A DNA stretch of 64,000 nt from positions 400,926 to 464,925 of the forward strand of contig JAFDZS010000010.1 in assembly GCA_018266775.1 (NCBI GenBank), written 5' to 3'. How positions within the stretch are numbered: the stretch's first letter is position 1; each line of letters begins with the position of its first letter. The translations under genes were made by a program, and so were the position numbers. Origin of the DNA: Bacteroidota bacterium (GTDB lineage Bacteria > Bacteroidota > Bacteroidia > Chitinophagales > Chitinophagaceae). The notes under the pieces were generated by a model. It made no database searches and was not told where the DNA came from. It saw nothing but the letters and a program-made list of their open reading frames with translations. Shown here in pieces: positions 17,601-25,353 of the stretch.

Positions 17601-18048
17601 AATATTTTTTCAACTCTGTATTATTGAAATAACGTACTTGAAACAGCGTAACTGCTTGCTCTGCTTCGTTAGCAAAATGAGCGAGTATAATACTATAAGC
17701 TTCCTCTTTATTTTCTCTTAAGTATAAAGTTTTTATTGTGTTTCCACTTTCGCTGTTAATAGAACCATAACCTCCCAATATATAGGTCTCTTCTGTGCGA
17801 TCTCCTTTCTTTTCAGTACCACTGCTCTGATTGTAAAACCTGTACCGCTTTTCAGGAACGATCAGCGTTAATAAAGCGTCTACAAAAGTAGTTTTACCGC
17901 TACCATTGGCGCCAGTGAGTAAACTGGTCTCTCCGCCAGGGTGGATCGTATGAATAGTTTCATCAAAAGTTCCCCAATTGAATACTTCCATGTATTGCAA
18001 TCGAAAACCACTTTTTTCATTGTCGGTACTGAAAACATTTAGTTGCAT
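14647..18048 (-). CDS. jetC: Wadjet JetC, SMC/MukB-like ATPase
   Basis: 1133 residues. Walker A GANGSGKTTFVDALL is near residue 46, the ABC signature GQLSGGEKAQL near 1017 and Walker B RFIAVDESFSNQDEE near 1055. Long coiled-coil segments lie between about 250 and 460 and again between about 650 and 780, with a hinge-like region in the middle. It is the DNA-loop-extruding motor of the complex with JetA (kleisin) and JetB. Five bases separate it from jetB. Length and motifs are normal, with no frameshift seen. Confidence 0.95.
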   Translation of the reverse strand: MQLNVFSTDNEKSGFRLQYMEVFNWGTFDETIHTIHPGGETSLLTGANGSGKTTFVDALLTLIVPEKRYRFYNQSSGTEKKGDRTEETYILGGYGSINSESGNTIKTLYLRENKEEAYSIILAHFANEAEQAVTLFQVRYFNNTELKKYFGIAHKALKIEDDFKPFDLGGNWKRTIDQRYNKTSRKFVEWFDSASKYAQRLVTVLGMQSIQALHLFNQTVGIKVLGNLDEFIRTHMLEPRNIEEQFQQLKEHLSTLQDARRNIKKSEEQLSMLSLVKDFFDKYKMALNEQQSLSQLLNTSLLWNRYTHYQLLLSEAERFNAEIDELNIKIQHHDREVKRLSEEERNILNQIDQNKAGQRLQQLEKELLDLSTKRDTSLRKLDEFNQWVNTLNLSETLISDEASYSRIKKENAKKLLTLEREQRLNEDDEYEAKRKLDTDSTTKAEIEKELNSLLTSKSNIPHHLIGIRSTLCADLGISSDELPFAGELMQVKFDELAWQPALEKLLRPFAMRLIVPDKYYSKVSKYVNRENLKGRLVYEHVKDIPLVQFGEPDSVHEKLEFNPEHKMNKWVEQQIITQYSYICINDEKTLDRYEKAITINGLIKNRQRHEKDDRPNSNDPGNYVMGWDNEKKKNALLRKRDTLSDNISKADDIILRCKTKSKRLQGQFYASNRIGEYPSFDDIDVEASQRRMHKIQEQITALTKENKALNQLKKQHEEIGELKNEAEKLKTELVGKEAIAKSDLQRTNEQISNLNQLVENIREEDKDQLLRFQQKYHAVLGSVTLNNLEGKYSEFRSAKENELEEKRSQTQDIEKALSRSIMKIKNPSAELANKYPDWMGDVLSLPDDAKYADEYIEWMEKLNTENLPKYKKDFENYINITITYKIGGLNEELEKWERDVSASITKLNDSLKGINFNRLPDTYVQLRKQPVQAGSEIRQFKSQLLEALPQAANWQQSSFEEKALHFTQKINPLIDSLDSNESYRSKVLDVRNWFEFWADEKYRGTDELKKTYRQMGQLSGGEKAQLTYTILCSAIAYQFGITKEGKNSKSLRFIAVDESFSNQDEEKATYLMELCKQLHLQLLVVTPSDKIQIVQDYIAHVHLVQRVNNRNSIIYNMTIKELKDKIEKSSLPL

Positions 18049-18053
18049 GTGGG

Positions 18054-18656
18054 TTACTTGTCGTTAGAATTGGGTATTTGTTTTTTGGATTGGTGTTGTT
18101 TCAATTGCGTTGTAAAACTTTCCAACTCTTCACTATCTATCTTTGCCTTAATGATTTTTTTAATTTTAAATCGTTGTTCATCTAATATTTCATGCGCTTC
18201 AACAAGGAAAAGAAATCCATACTCTTCGGATTTATCAATAAGTCTGTCTATTTCCTTTGAAAATTTAACTCTGCTTGCATTTTCTTTAAAAAATAATTCT
18301 GCATACTCTTTTATTTCACGTCTTTTTTTTATCAGCTCTCTGCTAACACTCTCACTTGTTTCGAATTCTGCCATCATTTCTCTGAGCAAAATCAGCATGA
18401 TACTTTCTTCATAAGTAAGAGCACGCTTTATGATCCAGGAAACGGCATTTTCATCATCTTCCTGAGACGTTTGCTTTAGATAGGCATAACCGTCATTTTC
18501 TTCAAGAACAAGCCTTAGGCCCATTTGATCTAAAAATAGTGGCAGTTCTGCCTTATACTGAACTAGCTTTTCCCAGGTCGATTTATCTGTATAATCAACC
18601 GGACCTTTAAGAAGCTTTATAAATACTGTTGTGTAAGGCAATATTTGAGATTGCAT
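18054..18656 (-). CDS. jetB: Wadjet JetB, MukE-like subunit (DUF4194)
   Basis: 200 residues. The order and winged-helix-like sequence (VLEENDGYAYLKQ, then ALTYEESIMLILLREMMAEFE) fit DUF4194. JetB corresponds to MukE of the condensin MukBEF and bridges the kleisin and DNA. Second gene of jetABCD, 6 bases after jetA and 5 before jetC. Assigned from sequence pattern plus its fixed position in the operon. Confidence 0.9.
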   Translation of the reverse strand: MQSQILPYTTVFIKLLKGPVDYTDKSTWEKLVQYKAELPLFLDQMGLRLVLEENDGYAYLKQTSQEDDENAVSWIIKRALTYEESIMLILLREMMAEFETSESVSRELIKKRREIKEYAELFFKENASRVKFSKEIDRLIDKSEEYGFLFLVEAHEILDEQRFKIKKIIKAKIDSEELESFTTQLKQHQSKKQIPNSNDK

Positions 18657-18662
18657 AGTTTT

Positions 18663-20129
18663 TTATTTACTAAATAGTAAGTAGGGTACTTCTACAAATT
18701 TTGTGTTATCAATATTGAGTGGAATAAGTTCGGTAGTTGATCCTATGGTTTGAACCCTCGACTTTTTGTCGCGAATGAAGCTGTAATAGGTTACTATTTC
18801 TGCAATACCGTTTTCAAGCGGCTGCAATTCTAAAATCTCTTTGAGTGTAGCAGTGGACTTGCTATTAAGAGCAAACTCTACTTTTTGCCAGAGCTTTTTT
18901 TTGTCAATGAATGAGGTATTGATAAGTTTGCTGAATCTTTCCGGGTCTGCTATAATTTCCTTTTGGGCTAAAGGTTGCTTAATAGTTCCAGGAATTTTTC
19001 TTTGCTCAAGAGTAAGCTTTCTTTCCATTACCATTCTAATATCAGGATTTACGTCAATCTGCATGCCGCAATCAACATTTTCATTATCCATCAAATCAAA
19101 TATTAATTCTTTTATTCCTGCAATTTGACTGCGCAATCTTCTGTGTCTTGTAATTTCCTTTTCTGTGATAATACGACTCAATTTTTCAGCCATTTTATCG
19201 TTGGCATCGTATACTGTTTTTCCTTGTTGCAATAACATTGATTTTACATTTTGAAGGAAATATTCGTCCACTGAAATTTCTCGCTCTCTAACCAATTGCA
19301 ATAGTTGATCTGTTAATTCAGCCCAATGTTGATTCCCAATTCTGGATATTAAGAAATCCCAAAAAGCATAAAAACTTTTACCTTGGGGGCTTTGCCTTAA
19401 AGTGTCATATGCTTCAAATGCGAACCCAACAATGGCACCCTTTGAATGCTCTGCCTTGGTATGTTGCTCTACAATTCCCCTGTGTATCTGTTTAAAATTA
19501 TCTTCAACCTCCCTAAAATCACTAATGAGCTCATAACTAAGCCTGCTAAATAATTCGAGTCTTTCTTGTACTTGTGAATCCGAATAACTCTCAGGTGCTA
19601 TCCCCAATTCAATCGCCTTTATTTCCTTGTCAATCTCGGCTCTTTTGTTTTTAAGTAATTCTAATCTCTTTTTCTTATCGTCTTCCGTGTGTTCTACAAT
19701 ATCTTGAAGGGATTTGAACAATAGCTTGAAACGGCTTTCAGTTCCTACGTGCTTACGAATTTTTAGAGTCTGAATCCATTGAAAAACCTTCTCCATATTG
19801 GCACTTAGTTGGTAATGTATAGCACCGTCTGCGTACTGAAAGTCTTCCAACAATCTTTTTTGCACCCAGTTTAAAATATACTTTCGGCTTCGGGTTTGCT
19901 CGTCATCTCCGAATACGATCCTTGCCTCTGAAACGTCTTCTATTCCATCTTCATTGGCAATAAGCGTTTCTATTAATAGTTGAATTAACTGCCCTTCTTC
20001 TATAGTTGGCCGGTTCTCCTCTTTGTAAATACTGTATAAAAAAGGCAGCACCCAATGGGCATTTCTAAGGCGGAGAATTTGAACCGCCGGATTTGTTATT
20101 AAAATCTCATAGAGTTCTTCTTTCTTCAT
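18663..20129 (-). CDS. jetA: Wadjet JetA, MukF-like kleisin (DUF3375)
   Basis: 488 residues, normal for DUF3375. An N-terminal winged-helix region (about 1-125; LRLRNAHWVLPFLYSIY) precedes a helical middle with coiled coil (about 140-180) and a C-terminal part that closes the JetC ring. First gene of the operon, with the ATG at 20129. With DUF3375, DUF4194, the SMC-like protein and DUF3322/DUF2220 together, the system is a complete type I Wadjet, which restricts small circular plasmids. Confidence 0.92.
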   Translation of the reverse strand: MKKEELYEILITNPAVQILRLRNAHWVLPFLYSIYKEENRPTIEEGQLIQLLIETLIANEDGIEDVSEARIVFGDDEQTRSRKYILNWVQKRLLEDFQYADGAIHYQLSANMEKVFQWIQTLKIRKHVGTESRFKLLFKSLQDIVEHTEDDKKKRLELLKNKRAEIDKEIKAIELGIAPESYSDSQVQERLELFSRLSYELISDFREVEDNFKQIHRGIVEQHTKAEHSKGAIVGFAFEAYDTLRQSPQGKSFYAFWDFLISRIGNQHWAELTDQLLQLVREREISVDEYFLQNVKSMLLQQGKTVYDANDKMAEKLSRIITEKEITRHRRLRSQIAGIKELIFDLMDNENVDCGMQIDVNPDIRMVMERKLTLEQRKIPGTIKQPLAQKEIIADPERFSKLINTSFIDKKKLWQKVEFALNSKSTATLKEILELQPLENGIAEIVTYYSFIRDKKSRVQTIGSTTELIPLNIDNTKFVEVPYLLFSK

Positions 20130-20304
20130 GCGTTAATTTACGTAAACAGTCACAAAATATAATAAATTAAACCATTTTGATCGGCATAGTTATACAAATT
20201 GAAGATATCAAGCCAAAAAATCGGGATAAAGTGGAGATATTAAGCATATAATTCTAACTAATTAAGTGATGAAAGGAATCTCAAATATTTAGTTGCGAAG
20301 TTTT

Positions 20305-20658
20305 TAAAATTATGCAGGAAAGGCATAGTGTTTCCTGTAACTGTACCGATACTTCTATCGGCCACTTTAAGCAATTAGGCGGCGCTATACCTGCTTCCAA
20401 AATAGCTGCTCTTTCCTCCGGAGAATTCGTACGCCGGGTTACTGATAATCCGGAGGAAAAATGATGGTAAAAATGTTTCATGCGGAGATTATTAATGATG
20501 CCGATAAACTAAATGAGGAAGTAAGCCGGTATAAAGATATTCCGGTGGTATCTAATGTTGCCCATCACAAGGTTCTTGATAATTACTACCGGGTGAAAAT
20601 GGAAGTGAAAAGGTTTATTGGGGAAGAGGTGAAGCAGTTGAAAGCGGAGAAGAATTAA
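20305..20658 (+). pseudogene. Remnant of a second traG 3' end
   Basis: The stretch matches traG from about 13143 to 13499. It contains a one-base deletion near 20458-20464 (GGAAAAATGATGG against TGAGAAAATTAAATT) that brings a stop in frame, so only a 65-codon tail frame stays open from 20461. Over 87 aligned bases from ATGTTTCATGCGG onward there are seven differences, all synonymous third positions. It therefore seems to derive from a different working traG, not from a late copy of the neighbour. The 5' part of the gene is missing. Confidence 0.85.
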
Positions 20659-20675
20659 TTTATCAATAGTCACAA

Positions 20676-22040
20676 TTACTCATTACTTACAAATCCATTT
20701 TTACTCATTTCTATTGTATATTTTCCTTTTAAGTGTTGTATAGCTTTTACGTCATCAATTGTTCTTAGGTGTGCAACTATTTTTTCATATCTCATTCCAC
20801 CATTTAATCCTCTTATGACCTCTGCAATAACCAAAGCACCGGAACAAGCACCTACAAATGATGCTGAAACGGCTTTTCCTGCGATTGATATTGGTACAAT
20901 ACCACAGATATCATTATCGCTTTTTTTCAAGATTTCTAATACAGTATAATTTATTTCGTGGCTCGTTTCGTCTACATCCCCCCAAATTTCTTTTGGTGAT
21001 TTTGAAGCTGCTGGAAAAGTGTGTAAAATGATGTTATCAAAGGTGGCAAGATTACTGCCCAGAGCTGATTCTACTATCAGGTCAAATCCGGCATTTTCAA
21101 GATTAAGACGAGAGGATGCAGAATCAAATCCGCATAAACCAACAAAGGATTCTTCATTTATTCTTTTTGTGTGCTCATCAAATTTCCTTTCCGTTATTAC
21201 TGTATTAAAACCTCTTGTTTCTAACCACGAGCTACACTTTCTTGTTTTATAAACCCCTATATCATTCTTTTCACATAATAGACCTGCACTAACATTTGCC
21301 TCTACTATTCTGTCATAATCCTGAAGAAGAAAAGTGATTTCATTCGGTGCTTTAAATGGTAATAGCCCTATATTCCAAATGTAAGCTTGCCCAAGATGTC
21401 CAAGGCCCAAAAGCCAAAACTTATTTGGGAGCAATGTAATCTTTGGTCCGCAAGCATTAGCATCAAGCCAGTGTAAATCTGGCCGCCACAAGGAAATCCC
21501 CACTGATTTATCACATGAAGAAATATTGATCCCGGATAATTTTAAAAATGAAAGACAAATCGCTAAACCACCAGAAAATATGCCAGCGGTTGGAATATTT
21601 CCAGATTCAGTAAATGGGACTTCTATATTTTCAGTAAGTACTCCCGCTTGCCAATTATTGCATACTATTTGTAAAGATTTATCATCATTATCTACTGGTA
21701 GCCCAAACATTATTTTAAAACAATCTTGGGGAGTTTTCTCCGTTATAATTGCTCCTGCATTTAATAAAATCTCATTAAAAGTTTGGGCTTGCGGCCAGGG
21801 TAAAAGACATGGAGTGTCAGAAGGCATTTGAATATACACACCACCGAGAAAGGCTCTTTTACCTGTATTGACGGATGTAATTAATGCTGCCTGTAGTGGT
21901 AGCGAAGATTTTATTTTATCACTACAAACAAGATAGATGCTAAGCGATTCTAATTTTTGCATCGCATCTTCTGGCGAACAGTTTTGCTTCTCAATAATGC
22001 CAAGCGATAAACGGTTGAATGTATCTTCAGACAATTTCAT
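20676..22040 (-). CDS. E1-like (ThiF/MoeB-type) activating enzyme of Ubl system
   Basis: 454 residues. The nucleotide loop GLGHLG sits at 212-217 and an acidic strand end follows (QDYDRIVEAN, 240-249), as in E1/ThiF/MoeB enzymes that adenylate the C-terminus of a ubiquitin-like protein. About 200 residues before it form an extra N-terminal domain, perhaps an inactive adenylation half. Candidate thiol residues lie in the C-terminal part (DICGIVP and GACSGA). Last gene of the Ubl operon, 6 bases after the JAB gene. It fits the bacterial Ubl-E2-JAB-E1 operons described by comparative genomics and later as Bil/Bub-type antiphage systems. Confidence 0.85.
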   Translation of the reverse strand: MKLSEDTFNRLSLGIIEKQNCSPEDAMQKLESLSIYLVCSDKIKSSLPLQAALITSVNTGKRAFLGGVYIQMPSDTPCLLPWPQAQTFNEILLNAGAIITEKTPQDCFKIMFGLPVDNDDKSLQIVCNNWQAGVLTENIEVPFTESGNIPTAGIFSGGLAICLSFLKLSGINISSCDKSVGISLWRPDLHWLDANACGPKITLLPNKFWLLGLGHLGQAYIWNIGLLPFKAPNEITFLLQDYDRIVEANVSAGLLCEKNDIGVYKTRKCSSWLETRGFNTVITERKFDEHTKRINEESFVGLCGFDSASSRLNLENAGFDLIVESALGSNLATFDNIILHTFPAASKSPKEIWGDVDETSHEINYTVLEILKKSDNDICGIVPISIAGKAVSASFVGACSGALVIAEVIRGLNGGMRYEKIVAHLRTIDDVKAIQHLKGKYTIEMSKNGFVSNE

Positions 22041-22046
22041 TTTCTA

Positions 22047-22520
22047 TTATTTATCTGTTATTTTAAATTTTTCGTAGCCGATGCCCCATGTCTTCCATTC
22101 TTTATCTCCGAGATATTCGTGGATACCTACATTTCTTAATAGCTGACCTCTTTTGGTTGCTAAATTTGGTACTATCAATGCAAGATGCCCGGCCTGGGCA
22201 ATCATCGGGTGTTTTTGATCAGCCCCACTTTGGCCTGTCCAATTGCCCGGGTGAGTATGAACATCTGCCAGCACCTGCAATTCCTTTTCCCTGCATATTT
22301 TCCATAATGGCAAATAACCGTCTCCTTCAAAAACTATGATTCCTGAATCTAAAGAATGTGGGTCCAGGTCATCATAACATATAAATTCAGTTATCTTTCT
22401 TTCTGTAGAATTGCCAAGAAGAAATGCACCGCTTTCACGAATACCTTTTCCTCTCAATTTTAATTCTTTGATTAGCTTTTTCCACAGAGTTTTACTAATA
22501 GACAAATCAGTAGTTAACAT
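22047..22520 (-). CDS. JAB/JAMM isopeptidase of Ubl system
   Basis: 157 residues. The complete JAMM set is visible: E29 in IRESGAFLLG, H88 and H90 in DVHTHPGNW, S98 and D101 in GQSGAD. This is a zinc-dependent deubiquitinase-type protein, likely to remove or process the Ubl. It overlaps the E2 gene by 14 bases upstream and precedes the E1 gene by 6, so it is in the same operon. It belongs to a different branch from the RadC-like JAB protein at 7100. Confidence 0.9.
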   Translation of the reverse strand: MLTTDLSISKTLWKKLIKELKLRGKGIRESGAFLLGNSTERKITEFICYDDLDPHSLDSGIIVFEGDGYLPLWKICREKELQVLADVHTHPGNWTGQSGADQKHPMIAQAGHLALIVPNLATKRGQLLRNVGIHEYLGDKEWKTWGIGYEKFKITDK

Positions 22521-22983
22521 AGTCGGCTGAATTTAATAAACGGTGTAAAAAATGTAGGTAGACCTGAATCTTAAAAGTAGGCTTCCACCAAAGCTCAGGA
22601 AACACAGCTTGCCATCCCTCATGTCCTGCCATAGCAAGCCTGTCGCAAGGCGCATAAAGTGCATTTGGATTCCATGCCGGATTAAAAGTGTTAGAAACAA
22701 ACTTGGTTCCTTTTGGCCATTTTTCATTTGGTAGCCTTCCCTGTAGTTCAACTTCCCAGGGGCAGGCTGTAGGAGCCTGAGAAGGATAACCTGATAGGTC
22801 AAACCTAAAGTGATACTTATCCGGGTGATTATCCTTTGGTGCTGCCTGTACCCAAATAATTACTAAAGGCCAGTTGGGATATTCTGGATCTTCGTCCGCA
22901 ATACCCCACATATCACTGTCAACGCCAGTTTGAAAGCCGGCCTCTGAAACATGCTGTTTAAACTGAAGCAAATCTGGTTTCAT
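22507..22983 (-). CDS. E2-like conjugating enzyme of Ubl system
   Basis: 158 residues. The UBC-like core is seen as YHFRFDLSGYPSQAPTACPWEV (a strand-turn pattern where E2s have their PxxPP region) and NPNALYAPCDRLAMAGHEGW, where C113 is the likely active-site cysteine and the following H121/W124 are family-typical. It would take the Ubl from the E1 and pass it to a target; no E3 is visible. The ATGA overlap with the Ubl gene shows coupling. Confidence 0.8.
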   Translation of the reverse strand: MKPDLLQFKQHVSEAGFQTGVDSDMWGIADEDPEYPNWPLVIIWVQAAPKDNHPDKYHFRFDLSGYPSQAPTACPWEVELQGRLPNEKWPKGTKFVSNTFNPAWNPNALYAPCDRLAMAGHEGWQAVFPELWWKPTFKIQVYLHFLHRLLNSADYVNY

Positions 22984-23474
22984 CCCTGCACTTGTTTATT
23001 GGCTGTTAGTGATAGGCTGATGCTACAGTGAGGAAATGCTACAAAAGAACCGATGTGGTCGCCTGGTTGTAAAACATTGCCATCACTAAGTTTTAAGAGC
23101 AGGTCAGCTGCATCACCTTCGCTGATGTTAAACTTTTTGGCCGCTTGTTTTAGAATCTTTTTGGCAGTGGTAGATGGCGGTACGTTCAGCGTAATAGTTT
23201 GGCCGTTGTACTCAACTGCCAAACTCACCTTTTTGCAGCGATGGCAGTGAATGTGAACTTTCCTTTTAATTCCCCCTTTTTCACCAGTTTCCTCCTTGGG
23301 TCTTTGTTCATCTTCATCTTCAACAAAGAATTCCACATCCTCTGAGCTACCGGAATTGGGAAATTCCTGCAGATACTTGTTAATTACATCTTTTACTGAG
23401 GCTTCATCTGAAACCTCTACCAGTTTGGGGTCACGATTGTTTTCCCCGTGTACGTAAATTTGAATTGTTTTCAT
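22980..23474 (-). CDS. Ubiquitin-like protein with two beta-grasp-like segments
   Basis: 164 residues from the ATG at 23474; an upstream in-frame Met (23525) would run across the control region and is rejected. Two segments look like ubiquitin folds: residues 1-50 (TIQIYVHGENN then a helix) and about 72-160 (VHIHCHRCKKVSLAVEYNG, helix, then hydrophobic strands). An acidic linker joins them. The protein ends in a single glycine (QVQG), so it may need no trimming before activation. First gene of the Ubl-E2-JAB-E1 operon. The second segment resembles the domains of multi-ubiquitin proteins. Confidence 0.8.
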   Translation of the reverse strand: MKTIQIYVHGENNRDPKLVEVSDEASVKDVINKYLQEFPNSGSSEDVEFFVEDEDEQRPKEETGEKGGIKRKVHIHCHRCKKVSLAVEYNGQTITLNVPPSTTAKKILKQAAKKFNISEGDAADLLLKLSDGNVLQPGDHIGSFVAFPHCSISLSLTANKQVQG

Positions 23475-23496
23475 AATTAAATTGTTTATACTTGTG

Positions 23497-23553
23497 TATG
23501 CTCCAAAAAGGTTCTTTTTTGCCAATGGCTAAAAAAGATAATTGAGGAGCATA
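23497..23553. promoter_or_regulatory. Mirror-symmetric divergent control region
   Basis: TATGCTCC (23497-23504) and GGAGCATA (23546-23553) form a perfect inverted repeat. Inside lie TCTTTTTT (23513-23520) against AAAAAAGA (23531-23538), and at the centre the palindrome GCCAATGGC (23521-23529). Read outward in either direction the order is TGGC, 16 bases, GGAGCATA, then 20-26 bases to the start codon (Ubl at 23474, sigma-like at 23580). The spacing of 16 is the usual -35/-10 spacing for ECF-type promoters. Whether it is a promoter pair or an operator is open, but both operons should share control. Confidence 0.7.
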
Positions 23554-23579
23554 GTATTAGAAACACCATATCAATTTTA

Positions 23580-24167
23580 ATGGCAGTAATTGACCCACAA
23601 ACTTTTGAGCAGCTAAAACTGATTTCTGATAAGGAATGGGGACATATTTTCAAAGAATTGGTTATTTACTGTGAATTACGTTTAACAAAGATTGGATTTG
23701 AGCCAAGAACAGAGAAAGATGTAAAAAATGGCGAGGATTTTGCGAATGACGCAATTGAAAAGCTATTTAATGGCGACAGAGCCTGGGATTTTATTAGATT
23801 CCCTAGTATATTAATCCATTTAAAAGGTGTGGCAAAAAGCCTGATTTGGAGTCATATTAAATCATCATCAAGGTCAACCGTCAAAAAAGAATTTACTTCT
23901 ATAGTCTTAGACGACTCTGAAGACTTTGAATCCTATGGCGATATTGCTGACAAAGAAGACCCTGAAACCATTATTATTTCAGATGAAAATTGGAAAGATA
24001 TTGAAAATCATTTCGGAGAGGACTCAGACGGCTTCATAATTTTCTGTGATTGGATTGATGAGGTCTCGCCAAGAGAGATAGCTAAAGAATATAATGTTGA
24101 TGTAACTGCTGTTTATAATACAATTAAGAAAGGTAAAAGGATTATTACAAAAATATTTACCATCTAA
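23580..24167 (+). CDS. Sigma-70-like (ECF-type) factor
   Basis: 195 residues. A region-2-like part lies at about 50-100 (EDFANDAIEKLFNGDRAWDF, then AKSLIWSHIKSSSRS), and a region-4-like helix-turn-helix at about 155-190 (VSPREIAKEYNVDVTAVYNT). No region 3, so it is of the short ECF kind. It heads a six-gene plus-strand operon, divergent from the Ubl operon. I infer that it could recognise the mirrored boxes at 23497-23553 and drive both operons; this is not proved. Confidence 0.75.
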   Translation: MAVIDPQTFEQLKLISDKEWGHIFKELVIYCELRLTKIGFEPRTEKDVKNGEDFANDAIEKLFNGDRAWDFIRFPSILIHLKGVAKSLIWSHIKSSSRSTVKKEFTSIVLDDSEDFESYGDIADKEDPETIIISDENWKDIENHFGEDSDGFIIFCDWIDEVSPREIAKEYNVDVTAVYNTIKKGKRIITKIFTI

Positions 24168-24176
24168 AAAACGTTC

Positions 24177-24575
24177 ATGCCGTCCAAAAAAATAAATATT
24201 GACCGTCTAATTGATTCTTATCTGGATGGTTCGTCAAATAACCCTGGCTCTTTGGATGATATGCTAAAGGAACATGGTTATGACCCTCAAAGAGTAGAAA
24301 AAAACGGTGTTAATAATATTAAGAAACTGATGTTTCAGCAACAAGTAGCTATCAATAGAGAAAAGTTATTGGGCTTATATTCTAAAGCATTGTTAATGGT
24401 ACAGATTGCAACAACAGATACCAAACAAGCCATTTTTACTTTGCTTAAACAAAAATCGCCCAGTCTTCAGTTTAGGAATCTTGAAAACCTTGATGAAGAA
24501 AATCTACGTCAGATTTTAACGGAAACAGAAATTCTTGATTTTATTGAAAAATTGGAAAATGGAGAAGCTAAATGA
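24177..24575 (+). CDS. Unknown partner between sigma factor and ImmA peptidase
   Basis: 132 residues, mostly helical by pattern (IDRLIDSYLDG, MLKEHGYDP, LMFQQQVAINREKLLGLYSKALLMVQ), with no recognised domain, signal peptide or helix-turn-helix. It starts 9 bases after the sigma-like gene and overlaps the peptidase start by four bases. By analogy with repressor/ImmA and CapH/CapP pairs, where the peptidase cleaves its regulator neighbour, it may be an anti-sigma factor and the substrate of the peptidase. This is inference from order alone. Confidence 0.6.
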   Translation: MPSKKINIDRLIDSYLDGSSNNPGSLDDMLKEHGYDPQRVEKNGVNNIKKLMFQQQVAINREKLLGLYSKALLMVQIATTDTKQAIFTLLKQKSPSLQFRNLENLDEENLRQILTETEILDFIEKLENGEAK

Positions 24576-25345
24576 TTTCTAAAGCCGTTTTGAAAGCAAG
24601 AGAGGTATTTGGTTACTGCGGTATTGAAGACCCGACAGCTATTTCTTTACCTGATTTAATTATCTATTATAACGGTATCGTAAACGAAACACCATTGAAT
24701 AATTGTGATGGAAGAATGGTAATGAAAAATGGACGGTCAATAGTTTCTTTGAATTCCAATATTGAATTTCCGCAAAAGAAGCGATTCGTACTGGCGCATG
24801 AACTAGGGCATATTTTGCTTCATAGCAATAACGAAGCTACATTTTCAGACGACTATTCGACGCTGGAAGCATATAAACATGGCTCACAAGAAAAAGAAGC
24901 AAATGACTTTGCAACCGAGCTTTTAATGCCAGAATTACTTTTTAAAAATGCTTGCTTTAAACAAAAATTTTCTCCCGACTTAATAAGGCAGCTATCGGAA
25001 AAATTTAATACAAGTCTTACATCCACTATTTACAGATTTATTGATTTGGGAAACCATCCAATTTGTATTTTTTTTAGTAAAGATGGCAAAATCTTATACC
25101 ATAAAAAGTCACCACAACTGTACTGTAAAATTCCAGAGAGGAATAAACTTAGTGTACCGTCGGATTCAGTTGCTAATGAATATTATTCCCAAAATAGAAT
25201 TTATAGAAAAGAGGATTCTGCTCAACAAATTTCTAAATCAACATGGTTTGAACTCGGCGATTATGACAAAGACACTCCTATGTTTGAATTTTGTGTAATA
25301 ACACCAAGATACAATACAGTTGTAAGTGTTATTTGGGAAAAATAG
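24572..25345 (+). CDS. ImmA/IrrE-family metallopeptidase
   Basis: 257 residues. The zinc motif RFVLAHELGHILLH (H76, E77, H80) and a downstream acid ligand in QEKEANDFATELLMP (about E109) are complete. The C-terminal half (about 160-257) is an added domain without a recognised motif, perhaps a sensor. Family members cleave regulators after stress or phage signals. Coupled by ATGA overlap to the unknown gene before it. It probably relieves inhibition of the sigma-like factor; the signal is unknown. Confidence 0.88.
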   Translation: MISKAVLKAREVFGYCGIEDPTAISLPDLIIYYNGIVNETPLNNCDGRMVMKNGRSIVSLNSNIEFPQKKRFVLAHELGHILLHSNNEATFSDDYSTLEAYKHGSQEKEANDFATELLMPELLFKNACFKQKFSPDLIRQLSEKFNTSLTSTIYRFIDLGNHPICIFFSKDGKILYHKKSPQLYCKIPERNKLSVPSDSVANEYYSQNRIYRKEDSAQQISKSTWFELGDYDKDTPMFEFCVITPRYNTVVSVIWEK

Positions 25346-25353
25346 ATTTACCA

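Noticed and set aside
20461..20658. 65-codon frame as a separate small gene
   Set aside because: It is the in-frame rest of a frameshifted traG tail, with the homologous part continuing upstream to about 20305.
23475..23525. Upstream start for the Ubl protein (Met at 23525)
   Set aside because: It would translate the mirrored control region and adds residues outside the fold; the ATG at 23474 fits better.
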